A stretch of 64,000 nt of DNA from Locusta migratoria (Eukaryota > Arthropoda > Insecta > Orthoptera > Acrididae), in the NCBI GenBank assembly GCA_026315105.1, contig CM048746.1, forward strand, positions 145,558,730 to 145,622,729. The letters run 5' to 3'. Shown piece by piece: positions 22,613 through 33,621 of the stretch (position 1 is its first letter; every line of letters starts with the position of its first letter). A program made the translations under genes and the position numbers. The notes below the pieces were generated by a model. It was given only the letters and a program-made list of their open reading frames with translations, had not been told where the DNA came from and ran no database searches.

Positions 22613-23184
22613 CGTACTTGATTTTTTTATTTTTTTTATTTTTTTATTTTTTTAACTGGGTTAGTTGATACGGCATCAATATTCCCAACAACACTCGTTA
22701 CTACCAAACTAGTGTCGTCAGCAAACACATATATCTTAAACAACCTGTTACACTTGAAGGCGCTTTAACATCATCGATCGAATATTGTTCACTTGGCCCA
22801 TTCATCGCTTCTCAGTGCTCTATCCCGCTGAACTCTGTCATCGTATTTCGAACATCATCTTACAGGACCACTCCCATGAACCACAGACATTGCCAAAGAG
22901 GGGTGGCTTGCGTGCCTCAATGATACAAATAGCCGTGCCGTAGGTGCAATCGCGGCGGAGGGGTATCTGTGAAGAGGCCAGACAAACGTGTGGTTCCTGA
23001 AGAGGGGCAGCAGCCTTTTCAGTAGTTACAGGGGCAACAGTCGGGATGATTGACTGAGCTGACCAGGTCATGTGGATTTGCCACACAGTTATTGCGAACG
23101 GCTGAAATCAGGGGCAAACTACAGCCGTTACTTTTCCCGAAGACATGCAGCTCTATTATATGAACAGATGATGATGGCATCCTC

Positions 23185-23436
23185 TTGGGTCAAAAATATT
23201 TCGGAGGTAAACTGGTCCCCCATTCGGACCTCCGGGCGGGGACTACTCAGGAGGATGTTGTCATCAGGAAATACAACACTGACATTCTACGGTTCGGAGC
23301 GTGGATTGTTACATTCCTTAATCGGGTAGGGAAACTAGAAAATTTAAAAAGAGAAATGTGTAGGTTGAAGTTAGATATATCAGGGTTTAGTGAAGTTCGG
23401 TGGAAAGAGGAACAAGATATCCGCTCAGGTGAGTAG
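23185..23436 (+). pseudogene. LINE B endonuclease N-terminus
   Basis: An 83-codon frame that enters the endonuclease at about residue 36: FLNRVGKLENLKREM and LDISGFSEVRWKEE. The Glu in SEVRW corresponds to the metal-binding Glu of EEP endonucleases. The frame stops at 23434, and decayed sequence (MNNKIGMRVNYYDQHSDRII, about 23488-23550) continues until LINE C begins. Confidence 0.8.
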
Positions 23437-23619
23437 AGTATTATAAATACAAAACCAGTTTGGGGTATTACAGGAGTAGGCCTTGTAATGAATAATAAAA
23501 TAGGAATGCGGGTAAACTACTATGACCAACACAGTGATCGCATTATCGTAGTCAAGATAGATACGAAGAGAACACCCAGACGATGGACTCCTCCGATACG
23601 ACTTGTCAAATGATCTGGA

Positions 23620-23931
23620 ATGAGATTGGGAGCTATTAATATCAATGGGGATTACACTGGGAAGAAGGTAGAGCTGGCGAATGCTTCAAGAAAGATGGGG
23701 TTAGATGTCTTAGCTGTTAGTGACGTTAGAGTAAGGGGAGAGAAAGGGGACCAAGTCGCAGAATACAAGGTGTACCTGTCAGGAGTCAAAGTAGGAAGAT
23801 CACAGTGGGGTGTAGGGTTTTACATCAGGAAAGCAATCGAACCCAGCATAATTGCAATAAGGTATGTAAATGAACGACTGATGTGGAAAGATTTGGCCAT
23901 CTCCAGTAAGAAAATTAGGATTCAACCATGA
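23620..23931 (+). pseudogene. LINE C endonuclease N-terminal fragment
   Basis: A 103-codon frame: GDYTGKKVELANASRKM, LDVLAVSDVRVRGEKG and WGVGFYIRKAIEPSII, the pattern of an EEP-type LINE endonuclease start. It breaks off before the GD.N and SDH motifs and is fused by deletion to RT sequence in another frame. Confidence 0.8.
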
Positions 23932-24218
23932 GGCGTCCGGAGCTGAAGCTCACGAGAATATTGTTCTTCATAGATATAGAAAAGGCTTATGACCGTGTTA
24001 CTAGGAGGAAGCTACTGTCAGTTCTACAAGATTATGGTATAGGAGGCAAACCTCTGCAGGCAACTAAAGGGCTTTACGTAGACTGGCAGGCAGCATTCAG
24101 AGTAGATGGCAAATTAAGCTCATGGCTCAGGGTAGTTTCAGGGGTAAGACAAGGCTGTAACCTGTCACCACTGTTGTTCATACTATTCATGGATCATATG
24201 TTGAAAACAATAGCCTGA
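23928..24218 (+). pseudogene. LINE C RT core fragment
   Basis: A 96-codon frame with FIDIEKAYDRVTRRKL (RT motif A with its catalytic Asp) and GVRQGCNLSPLLFILFMD (motif B'). Downstream, past a stop, the catalytic box reads AYADGL (about 24259-24276) in place of YADD, so the polymerase centre is lost. Confidence 0.85.
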
Positions 24219-24465
24219 CAAGGCGGGATTAAAATAGGAGAAAACAAAATATGCAGTCTCGCATATGCGGATGGCTTAGTTGTAATGGCCGATTCGATTG
24301 AGAGGTTGCAAACCAATATTTCAGAGCTCGATCGGTAGTGCAAGGATTATGATATGAAGATTAGCATCTCCAAAACGAAAGTAATGGCTGTGGGAAAGAT
24401 ATTTAAACAGATTGAGTGCTAAATAGGAGGAACAAAGAACAGGTAAACAATTTCAAGTACCTGGG

Positions 24466-24912
24466 ATGTATTGGGATGACAACATAGTGAAAGAACTGGA
24501 ATCGAGGTGCAGCAAAGCTACTGCATTGAGTGCTCAGCTAAGATCTACTCTCTTCTGGAAGAAGGAAGTAAGTACCAAGACTAAGTTAGCGGTGCACCGC
24601 TCTATCTTTCAACCAACTTTGTTGTATGGGAGTGAAAGTTGGGTGGCTACAGGTTACCTTATTCATAAGGTAGAGGTTACAGACATGAAAGTAGCAAGAA
24701 TGATTGCAGGTACTAGTAGATGGGAACAATGGCAGGATGGTGTCCATAATGAGAAAATCAAAGAAAAACTGGGAATGAACACCATAGATGAAGCAGTTAG
24801 AGCGAACAGACTGAGATGGTGGGGTCATTTTACAGGCATGGGAGAAGCAAGGTTACGTAAGAGACTCATGAGCTCGGACGCGAAAGGTAAGGGAGAGGAA
24901 AACGTAATTTAG
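24466..24912 (+). pseudogene. LINE C RT C-terminal fragment
   Basis: A 148-codon frame with TLLYGSESWV, DMKVARMIAGTSRW, RANRLRWWGHF and RKRLMSSD, the usual C-terminal blocks of this LINE type. The last codons (from about 24880) are already LINE B sequence, so this frame crosses the C-to-B junction. Confidence 0.8.
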
Positions 24913-25326
24913 ATGGAAGACAGGAATTCGGTAGTAGGTAAAGGAAGGGAAGATAGTAGGTGAATATGGTCAGGGCAAAATGAATGAAACAAGAAGCCTC
25001 TTGGTAGAATTTTGCACGGAACATAAGTTATAACAAACACCTGGTTTAAGAATCACGAAAGAAGATTGTGTGCGTGAAAGAGACCAGGAGACACCGGGAG
25101 GTAACAGATAGATTTTATAATGGTAAGACACAGATTTCGGAACGAGGTTTTAAACTGTAAGACAAACCCGGGGGCAGATACAAACTCTGACCATAAGTTA
25201 TGGTCATGAATTGTAGGCTGAAACTGAAAAAAACTGCAGAAAGGTAGGAAAATAAGGAGATGGGACCTGGATAAACTGAATTAACCTGAAGGTCTTGAGA
25301 ATTTCAGAAGGAGCTTTAGGCAACAA

Positions 25327-26103
25327 TTGACAGAAACTGGGGAAACTAAGACAGTAGAGGAGGAATGGGTAGCATTGAGAGATGAAATAGTGAAGGCAGC
25401 AGAGGACACAACAGGTAGGAAGACAATACCCACAAAAAATCCTTGGATATCACATGACATACTAAATTTTATCAATGAAAGGAGAAAATATAAAAATGCC
25501 GGAAATGAAACAGGCAAAATCGAGTACAGCCTACTAAGAAATGAGACTGACAGGAAGTGCAAAATGGCTAAGCAGGAGTGGGTAGAAGGCAAATGCAAGG
25601 ATGTAGAAGAATGTATAAATAGAGGAAAAATAGATACAACCTACATGAAAATGAGAGACATATTTGGAGATAAGAAAAACAGCTCTATGAATATCAAGAA
25701 CACTAATGGAAAACCAGTTCTCAGGAAAGAAGGGAAAGGTGAAAGGTGGAAAGACTATATAGAGAGGTTCTACGAAGGAAATGAACTTAGAGACAATATT
25801 GTAGGAATGGGAGAAGAAGTAGATCAGGATGAAATACGAGATACTATACTGAGAGATGAATTTGAAGGACCTAAGTCGAAACAAGGCCCCTGGAGTAGAT
25901 GTCATTCCCTCAGAGCTACTGAAGACATGAGGAAACTATTTCACCTAGTGCGTAAGATGTATGAGACAGGCGAAGTACCCTCAGACTTTAAGCAAAATTT
26001 AATAATCCCCATTCCAAAGAAAGCAGGCGGAGACATGTGTGAAAACTACAGAATTATCAGTTTGATAAGTCATGGGTGCAAAATATTAACACGAATTATT
26101 TAG
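25327..26103 (+). pseudogene. LINE B EN-RT linker and RT N-terminus
   Basis: A 258-codon frame: NPWISHDILNFINERRKYKN (linker), KWKDYIERFYEG-like text, then KQNLIIPIPKKAGGDMCENY and SLISHGCKILTRII (RT motifs 0-1). A frameshift near 25880 replaces the DGIP-type block. It stops with TAG just before the next segment at 26110. Confidence 0.85.
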
Positions 26104-26109
26104 AGAAGG

Positions 26110-26727
26110 ATGGAAAAGCTGGTAGAAGCCGACCTCTGGGAAGATCAGTTTGGGTGCCAGAGAAATGTAGGAACACGGGAGGCAATACTCACTTTACGGC
26201 TTATCCTAGAAGATAAATTAAGAAAAGACAAACCTACATTTCTAGCTTTTGTAGATTTGGAGAAGGCTTTTGTCAATGTTAATTGGAAAAAACTCTTTCA
26301 AGTTCTGAAGCAAGCAGGAGTAAAATATAGGTAGTGTAAGGTTATTTGCAACTTGTACAAAAACCATACAGCGGTTGTCAGAGTTGAATGGCATGAAAGG
26401 GATGCAATGGTTGGGAAGGGAGTAAGAAAGGTTTGTAGCCTTTCTCCAACGTTATTCAATTTGTACATTGAGCAAGATATAAAGGAAAGCAAGGAGAAAT
26501 TTGGAGAAGGAATTAAAGTTCAGGGTGAAGAATTAAAAACCATGCCTTTTGCCGACGACATAGTAATTCCGTCAGAGTCAGCAAAGGACCTGGAAGAGCA
26601 ATTGAACGGAATGGACAGTATGCTGAAAGGTGCATATAAGATGAACATTAACAAGAGTAAAACTAGGGTCATGGAGTGCAGTGTAAGAAAATCGGGTGAT
26701 GCTGAAGGAATTAGATTAGGTAGTTGA
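26110..26727 (+). pseudogene. LINE B RT catalytic core in two frames
   Basis: The first piece (26110-26334) has QFGCQRNVGTREAILTL and FLAFVDLEKAFVNVNW, where motif A keeps its first Asp. The second piece (26353-26727) has GVRKVCSLSPTLFNLYIEQ (B') and MPFADDIVI (intact catalytic FADD at about 26546). The two pieces are separated by a stop and a short gap. Confidence 0.87.
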
Positions 26728-26746
26728 GATAGATGAGTTTTGTTAC

Positions 26747-27303
26747 TTGGGTAGTAAAATAACAAATGATGGTCGCAGTACAGAGGATACAAAATGCAGA
26801 ATGGCAATGGGTAGAAAAACGTTTTTGAAAAAGAGGAATTTGATAACATGGAATGTTGATTTAAGCCTAAGGAAGTCCTTTCTGAAGGCGTTTGTGTGGA
26901 GTGTTATCTTGTATTGGAGTGAAACATAGACGATAAACAGTGCGGCCAGGAAGAGGATAGAGGCTTTTGAAATGTGGTGGTACAGAATAATGCTGAAGAT
27001 TAGGTGGGTGGATAGCGTAACCAATGAGGAGGTACTGAACAGAATTGGGGAGAAATGAAATTTATGGCATACCTTGACTAAAAGAAGGGATAGATTGGTA
27101 GGACACATTCTTAGACATCAAGGAATTGTGAATTTAGCCTTGGAGGGAAGTGTGTGGGGTAAAAACCGCAGAGGAAGACCAAGAGATGGATACAGTTAAC
27201 AGATTCAGACAGATGTAAGTTGCCGTTCTTATGTGGAGTTGAAGAGGCTTGCTCAGGATAAGGTATTGTGGAGGGCTGCATCAAGCCAGTCTCCGGACTG
27301 AAG
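26747..27303 (+). pseudogene. LINE B RT C-terminus and 3' end
   Basis: Reads GSKITNDGRSTEDTK, RKSFLKAFVWSVILYWSET, then after a stop RKRIEAFEMWWYRIMLKIRW, LVGHILRHQGIVNLALEGS and RRGRPRDG. The sequence ends with CTCCGGACTGAAGACAACAA, the element's 3' tail. Confidence 0.85.
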
Positions 27304-27316
27304 ACAACAACAACAA

Positions 27317-28231
27317 ACATCGTACAAGATTCAGTGATTCCCTCTTTGACAAGCTACTCTCATACTTTAACAAGGGAACCTTCCGACCTCGGAAATTGAG
27401 TTCGGGATGAGACTTCGCAAGTTAGTAGTATACCTCAAGAGTGTAACCCACCATAAAAAAATTGAATAGCAGAGCCAACCATCCAGAATATTATAAGCGA
27501 AAACGGCTGTAAAGTTATACGTGTGGCTCACATAGTCGTCAATTTTGCCGCTACTCTAGCACAGTGAAAAGGCTGCGCTTGTAACGGATCTCATTTCCAC
27601 ACCGGCGATCAATGTTTGATAATAACTTATGGTATATTTTTTACTCCGCTTTTTTCTTCCTTTAAAAATATATCTACTGTCATTGCCGAATTTTAATGGC
27701 TACTTTGCAGGATTTCTTGTGAAAAATACGTTGCCATAAATCTAATATAATTTTGTATCCCAACATGTACTGTGTATTATTGTACAAACAATCGTCCTTC
27801 AAAATCCCAGAAATATATGAAAAAATAGTTTTCCATATTTACTGGTGTTTGTATGTGAAATACGAAATCGACAATTAAAGACCGAATTTGAAACAACATT
27901 TAATGTTGTTTCACATCGGAAGCCTCATTCCGAAAGTTTAAAAGTCTTACTTATTGTCTCATGTATACTATGTTCGATGTTCCTTGTAGCATCTATGCAA
28001 CAAACTAGTAACAGCAGAGTAACTGCACATTAGCCATGATCGCTGTTGTTCACAGAATTTGCACTTAAACGCCGAGGGCCCTTACCTTATCTGTTTAAAT
28101 AGCCAGTTGTTGCAACCTCCTCGTGACCTACCTGTATTTTTATTTAAATTCATAATTCATTAATTGTTCTCGTTTGTAAGCTCTCGAAGCACATCTCTTA
28201 AGACATTTACTTGGTTCTAATAGAAAAGCTC
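27317..28231. other. Unassigned AT-rich DNA
   Basis: No supported feature. Confidence 0.45.
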
Positions 28232-28432
28232 AAATTCAAAGGTTTAAATGTTTGTAAATCTATCGGACTCAACTGCTGGGTAATTAGTTCATAGCTTCCA
28301 TACTAATTAAACTAAGGTAAACTAACCAAAGGACAACACAAACAACCATGCCCGAGGGGGACTCGAACGCCCGACGGAGAACGGCCGCGCGTACCTCAGC
28401 ACGGCGCCCCACTGCGCACGGCTAATCCGTTG
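28232..28432 (-). mobile_element. tRNA-derived SINE, older GGATTAGCC-type subfamily
   Basis: The plus strand shows the tail (GGTTTAAATGTTTGTAAATC) at the left, CATGCCCGAGGGGGACTCGA at box B, and GCACGGCTAATCCG at the head. No clean target duplication found. Confidence 0.88.
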
Positions 28433-28954
28433 ATTCGGGTGTACCGCCGGTGATCCGCGTCTTTCCAACACGATTTTTCGACACCGTAACTCGACGTTTT
28501 TATCAGGTGTTCCCAGAGACTGATCGACAAGCTGACTGTGTCCTATATTTATGCCTAGGCGGCGTCTGGTGATTCCTATATGGTCCGCGCCCAGTGTGCT
28601 CCAGTCTGACAGTGGCGTCTGACGTAGGATGATCCATCGTCGATCCGCGCCCAGTGGCGCTCCTTGAGCGTTCCAGGCACGTTCGCGGCGATTCTTTTGC
28701 TGTTGGGGACCACTATAGAATGTTATCGCGGCCACGCTACTCTCCTGGACTTCAGAGTACGGTGTACGCCTACGAGGTATGTTACCCGTCGCGTCAGGCT
28801 GCTGGTGGGGTGGCGCGCCCCCGAAATCACTCGGGGCGTTGGTTGTCGTCTGGAGCCCTCTCCTTGGTTCTGTGTAGGAGGTGCCTTTCTTCCGTTGACT
28901 TTGTAGCAGTTCCAGAGCCGGATTCCAAACAGTACTGAGTCGATACCATGCGTT

Positions 28955-29320
28955 CTAGTTTATCAGTTCATCCCCATCTTGATTTTCAATTGACTCAATT
29001 ACAATGCTAATCACCAACCTGGGGGTGTAAGCCAAGATCTTGGTTTTGTCGTAATCCATGGTATGGTCCAACTCCATACAATGCTCTGCTACAGCAGATG
29101 CAGTGATCTGTCGTAGTCTGGTATGTTTTTTATGTTCCTTACATCTTATTTCAACGGTTCTGGTGGTTTGACCGATATAAGACATACCACATTTACAAGA
29201 TATCTTGTAGATAGCCGGTTTTCGTAGTTCCAGATCATCCTTGACGCCCCACGATGAACGGCCTAATCTTGTTTGGAGGGCAGAAAACCCTTTTGAATTT
29301 GTCTTGCCTCAAGATTCTAC
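28955..29320 (-). pseudogene. Penelope-like GIY-YIG endonuclease domain
   Basis: The frame at 29185-28955 reads MSYIGQTTRTVEIRCKEHKK, then SAVAEHCMELDHTMDY and ILAYTPRLVISIVIESIEN. The preceding codons give CKCG, forming the CG..YIGQT start of the domain. The catalytic Arg (EIRCKEH), the His in AEHC and the Glu in ESIEN are present, so the domain is well preserved. Upstream, CPPNKIRPFIVGRQG joins it to RT after a frameshift near 29230. Confidence 0.8.
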
Positions 29321-29439
29321 TGATCTTGGCATATATAGGGCCTGCATATGGTAGGAAGGCTACATTCTCGGTCTCTTCTTATTCTTGTTCTTCTTCTTCT
29401 CCTGTTGTATCTGGGCGTCTGGCAGGGTGTAGCGCCTTG

Positions 29440-29640
29440 CGGATGTCTCTGTTCGATTAGGTGTTATTCGTGAATGCTCGCTGCTGTCTGAGCCGGAGAA
29501 TGTTTTCGCTCGATGTACGAATGTTCTTCTGAACTGGGTGATGGCAACTGTCGACCTGTAGATACAGGTCAGTGTGTATCGGTTTCCTGTACACACTGTG
29601 GCCTAAAGTGCCGTCTGACTTCCTCTTCACCAGGATGTCC
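29440..29640 (-). pseudogene. Penelope-like RT C-terminal fragment
   Basis: LDILVKRKSDGTLGHSVYRK then PIHTDLYLQVDSCHHPVQ in one frame, continuing as FVHRAKTFSGSDSSEH in another. This is the block that follows the catalytic core in Penelope RTs. The longer 151-codon frame starting at 29912 has no RT wording before this point and is probably partly non-coding. Confidence 0.75.
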
Positions 29641-29930
29641 AGGCCTGCCGCGGCCTGTCTGTCGTCGGCGTCGCTGTAGACACTGCCTACGTCACGCTCA
29701 GCGCCTTCTGTGATTGGCTGGAGCCCTGCAGTGCGATGCGCGTTGCGCGGCAGCGGCAGCGGTTCAACCAAGCCCCTAGCACGCCGTAGCGGAGAAGCGA
29801 GGCAACTGTCCCCGAATTGAAGCAGCTGACCGCCGCCATTTGCAGGGAAGAATCCTAGTACTGGGGTGGTGATTTCAAGTGTATGAGACACAACAGAAGC
29901 AAAATGAAGCACAAAATAAACGCATGTTTG

Positions 29931-31846
29931 TTAAAAAAAAAAAAAGTACTGAGTAGGCCCTACTGCAGTCTGTTTAAAAAGTATTCTTAAATGAATGAAG
30001 TTTTCCATTTTCCGAAATATGTCTGCATAGAGACACGAAGTTTAAGGATGTAAGGCTGTTTTCTGACAAGAGATATTTACATGATTCCATGAAACTTGTA
30101 AAGTAGCAGAGAGTGCGATTATTCTTTAATCCGCGTAATTTTCTATCAGGCCCTGTTTACTTTTTGCCGACTACTCTGTACGTTTTGCACGCTTATATTT
30201 GCATAGCACAGTTTTGTCTACATTCCTTTCCATATTGCATAAAAGTTTTCTTTCAACTTCCTCTAATTTGGGTGTGAATAATTTTAATTGCCCATACAAC
30301 TTTAAATAGGCATTTCATTCGGAAATTCCTTTTTTAACAGATATAGTATCTATCAAAGTGGCTGAGTATGCAACATTCGATCAAATATTTGGCCATTTAC
30401 GAGGTACAATCACCACCTGTTAAGTATCTAAAAGCAATTATTCGACCTACTTTTGCATCATACTTATATATGTTATTAACAATGCTAATACCTCTTATGC
30501 AACTAGCTCTTTATTCAGCTGAACTTAGTACATAAATCGTGTTAGTATTTTTAGTAATTTATTTGCAAATAAAATATGAGTACTTGACACGCAACAAAGT
30601 ACTTTTATCAGTTCTAGAGAATCATTTGTAAGAGTAAACCTACGCAAAAACAAAGGCTCATGATTTATTATTTTGATTTATTATTCCACGAAAATACTAT
30701 ACGGTATATAAGTAATGATTGATCTGTGAAATTTAACCCTGTTTCAGTCTTCGGCTTTGCTACTATACTTAGTGTTACAATTAAAAGCAGCACACGAACG
30801 AATAATGTTTAAGCAGTTTCGTTGCAAATGGCGGCCTATGTCACGTTTAGTGTGGAAACACGACACTAGCGCCAGCTAGTTCTTATTTAGTAAGTCTGTG
30901 GGTTCAACATGCACAAACCGCACTGCTCAGTCTGCCGCGAAGCGTCATAGAGGGCGTTCCCGTGACAAACCTGCCGCTGCCGCGCTGTTCACCGCTCGCC
31001 AGTCACTAGTGGCAACATGGCCGCGCTCGCGTATTAGCTCCGCGCGGGTCGTGTCCACGCAACCGTGCCGCTGCCGCGTGCTCTTCCGCGCAGCAGTCCC
31101 TAGTGAAACTGGCCCTTCGTAGGTTTGCGGTCGCGGCATGACGCTGGTCAGATAAATCGCAATTACGTGTGAATGTAGGTAGATATCAGTGTGGCTACTA
31201 CCATTTAAAAAAATTCTCTGTTGTTTTGGCTCCATTTCACTCGCTTTAATATATGGTCTAAAATGCATAGAACACTCAGCTGTTACACGATATTCAAATC
31301 AAGTGCACATACTTGACGAATAGCGTCAGTTGAAAACAAGTGTTACGAATTACGAAAAGGTGAAGGTTTTATTCGAAAACTAAGACATATTATCACAATG
31401 TGTCCAAAAATTTGATTTTTGACCGCATACTTTCATCCTGGTTTCAGATCTCAACACTGCAGAAATTTTCGTCTGCCCACCTACGAGACGCCGACACTCA
31501 AACCTCCAGTTAAGAACAAATTACGTCGTAGAATATTTATAAAACAGTGCTTTTAATACAGGTCATGAAATTAATTACTCCACCTTCTGGACTGTGGGTT
31601 CGTTACCTTTCCCCATCGTCTCGACTTTTTTTAGGCTTATTGCGGTTTGACAGAAGGCAAGTGACTCGCATCACAGAAGTTCCAAGAGGCATCTTTAATG
31701 ATCCGCTTATGCGGCGATAGTGAGTTTTACAACACGCAAATTTTTATAAGTACCTGTTTTAACTACTGGTAACCTAGCAGGATAGAGCTAGTATTCTGTA
31801 GTGATATAGATTTCTAACTGTTTTGGGCGGAAAAAATGCCGTACTG

Positions 31847-31854
<8 letters not shown>
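29931..31854. other. Unassigned DNA with a CpG-rich patch
   Basis: About 30940-31110 is CpG-rich (CCGCTGCCGCGCTG, CCGCGCGGGTCG). The remainder is AT-rich with nothing recognised. Confidence 0.45.

Positions 31855-31912
<58 letters not shown>
31855..31912. repeat. 58-nt poly(A) run
   Basis: An uninterrupted A run. The DNA just upstream (AGATTTCTAACTG...) carries no recognisable retroposon, so it could be a poly(A) tail of an unknown insert, or a run affected by assembly. Confidence 0.95.
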
Positions 31913-31916
<4 letters not shown>

Positions 31917-32421
31917 AATGGAAGGTCGTGAATATGAATTAAGTGGCAAACTATTTGAAAGTAAAATATTTTGCAGAACAAGCAACCCACAGAATTTGAC
32001 GAATAGTTACATTTTGCGGCATTATCGAAGATCTCGTAGTTGAGCTGAAATAAAATTACTTGTAAACCGCGCAACTATTTGCCGACATTGGGTAGTGGTT
32101 CGGAGAATTTAAAGTCAAGGCTAGTGTAGCAATTTTAGTTAAAGGGGAAATTATTCATTTAAGAATTGCAGAGAAAGATGGTCATTGACAAACAATCGGA
32201 CTTCAAAAAATTTAATGCAAAAAAGAAAAGAAAATGATTGCAGGTTCTATGCCAATACAATGTTGAAAAATACGGAATAAAATTTGGAAAATGGAGTGGT
32301 ATGCTGCCCGAGATACACAATTTCAAAACATGCAAATCCCGAACCATACAACATCGTAATAGTTTGACACAAATGAAAACAGCTACATGGATAGCGGGAG
32401 GGCGAGGTAATATATATATAT
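31913..32421. other. Unassigned AT-rich DNA
   Basis: No supported feature. Confidence 0.45.
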
Positions 32422-32598
32422 ATAGCTTATGGGATTTAAGTACAGGGTCATCAGTCCCTAAACTTACAATCTACTTATAGACTACCTTATACTAAGGACG
32501 GCACAAATATCCATGCCCGAGGGGGGATTCGAACCCCCGACCGTGGCCGTGCGGACTGTGACTGACGCGCCGGAGAGCGCTCGGCCACCGCGGCCGGC
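32422..32598 (-). mobile_element. tRNA-derived SINE (main family)
   Basis: A minus-strand copy with the tail at TATAGCTTATGGG and the head ending CCGCGGCCGGC. The tRNA head lacks about a dozen bases between box B and the anticodon-like arm (GACCGTGGCCGTGCGG). It sits beside a TATATATATATA tract, and the target duplication is unclear. Confidence 0.9.
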
Positions 32599-33621
32599 TA
32601 CTGGGGGGTTTATTAATGAGTAACAGAAAGCAAATAAATTTCATCTTTACCTGAATCGGCTACAAAGAATATAATGATGAACAGAACAAAGCACATCCAG
32701 CTATTCACAGACTGCGTTAGAAACGGAAGTGAAATAAACAAGCTTTCGTCTTACGTCCTCGCAGGAAGGAATAAATGAAGGTATTAATTACAAGTACTGT
32801 CTGATACATGAAAGAAAAATAATTACGTTGGCTATCGATTAGCGGGGGTTCAGCAGTACTGTAATCTTAAAATTCGCATATTACTACTGGCAATACAGTA
32901 CATTTTATCCCGTTACTGCACGTTCAGAGATTTTTCTTTACTTTACGGAAAAGAGACTACAAGGAATTGAGACGCTTTCGGTTGCCATCTCGTGGGGGTT
33001 AACAGCACGGTATCTCTGTTGTGAGACTTCCAGGCACCAGTTACACTCCGGCCAGCGCGCTCGCATAGCGACAGCACGCGGAGATCCTCGGCGCCGAATC
33101 TCCCAGGGAAGTTGCGGGAGCAGTGAGAGGCGAAGCAGCACTGCAGCTAATTCAGCAATTTGTATGCAGGACTGCGAGGCCAGGGAAACGATTCGGACCT
33201 GTTTGCTGCGATAGCCCAGTTAAGCGCGCGAAGAAGCCATCCCTCATCCCCGGCGAGGCATTGTGCCAGGCTGTGGGGTGTGGCGAGCGCCACTCCCTGT
33301 GTATTGCGACTCACGGGCGCGTGACAAGTTAACAGCCGCGCGGGCTCCTGGGTACAGTCTGGTCTGCTCACCACGGAAGTCTGCCTTACCCCTTTCTTTC
33401 TTTTTACAGAATTTAATGTACAGAAGGGATCAATCCGGATCCCATCTTTTTACGTATATAGAGTGTCCGTATGTTTGTGTGTACGTATTGTACACAAATC
33501 TACTGTTTTCTTTCTATGTTAAAGAAATTTAGCACACTAACTATTTTGATTGCTATCTTTCTTTGTTTGGGGACAGCACGTATAATTTGGTGCATTATGC
33601 AAGACAGCCTTATTTCTTACA
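32599..33621. other. Unassigned DNA, GC-rich in part
   Basis: About 33040-33360 is GC-rich with overlapping motif-free frames on both strands. The rest is AT-rich. Confidence 0.45.

Larger units (their letters stand above)
23600..24884 (+). mobile_element. LINE family C, internally deleted, inside LINE B
   Basis: A different non-LTR element. It has an endonuclease N-terminus (23620-23931), then directly an RT core (23928-24218), a decayed YADD region, and an RT C-terminal part (24466-24880). Most of the endonuclease and the RT fingers are missing at the 23920-23930 junction. Just after its end LINE B resumes in frame with GKGEENVI. No obvious target duplication was found at the borders, so it may be a chimera rather than a clean insertion. 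Confidence 0.8.
22838..27316 (+). mobile_element. LINE family B (RTE-like), interrupted by LINE C
   Basis: A non-LTR retrotransposon with a 5' leader (from about 22838), an endonuclease start (about 23290), an RT domain (25327-26727) and a 3' end in CAACAACAACAAA at about 27305. Reading: RVGKLENLKREMCRL and SEVRWKEEQDIRSGE open the endonuclease; the end of that domain (ADTNSDHKLW) is at about 25155-25200. Between about 23590 and 24885 family C sequence replaces roughly 30-40 residues of it. Stops at 26101, 26332, 26725 and 26927 and several frameshifts make it inactive. The clade is inferred from sequence style. Confidence 0.85.
28440..29930 (-). mobile_element. Penelope-like element, 3' part
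   Basis: On the minus strand an RT C-terminal stretch is followed by the junction PYAGPISAKISRILRQDKF and a GIY-YIG nuclease domain. The remaining 3' untranslated sequence runs to the SINE border near 28440. Penelope-like elements pair this RT with a GIY-YIG endonuclease. The catalytic RT motifs lie further 5' and are not recognisable; 29600-29930 is GC-rich and poorly readable. At least two frameshifts occur. Confidence 0.75.

Noticed and set aside
25534..27108. Several Ser/Phe/Leu-rich minus frames of 100-120 codons
   Set aside because: Antisense shadows of the Lys/Glu-rich LINE B coding strand.
28654..28938. Two overlapping ~90-codon plus frames near the Penelope-like 3' end
   Set aside because: No domain; they lie opposite the untranslated end of a minus-strand element in GC-rich DNA.
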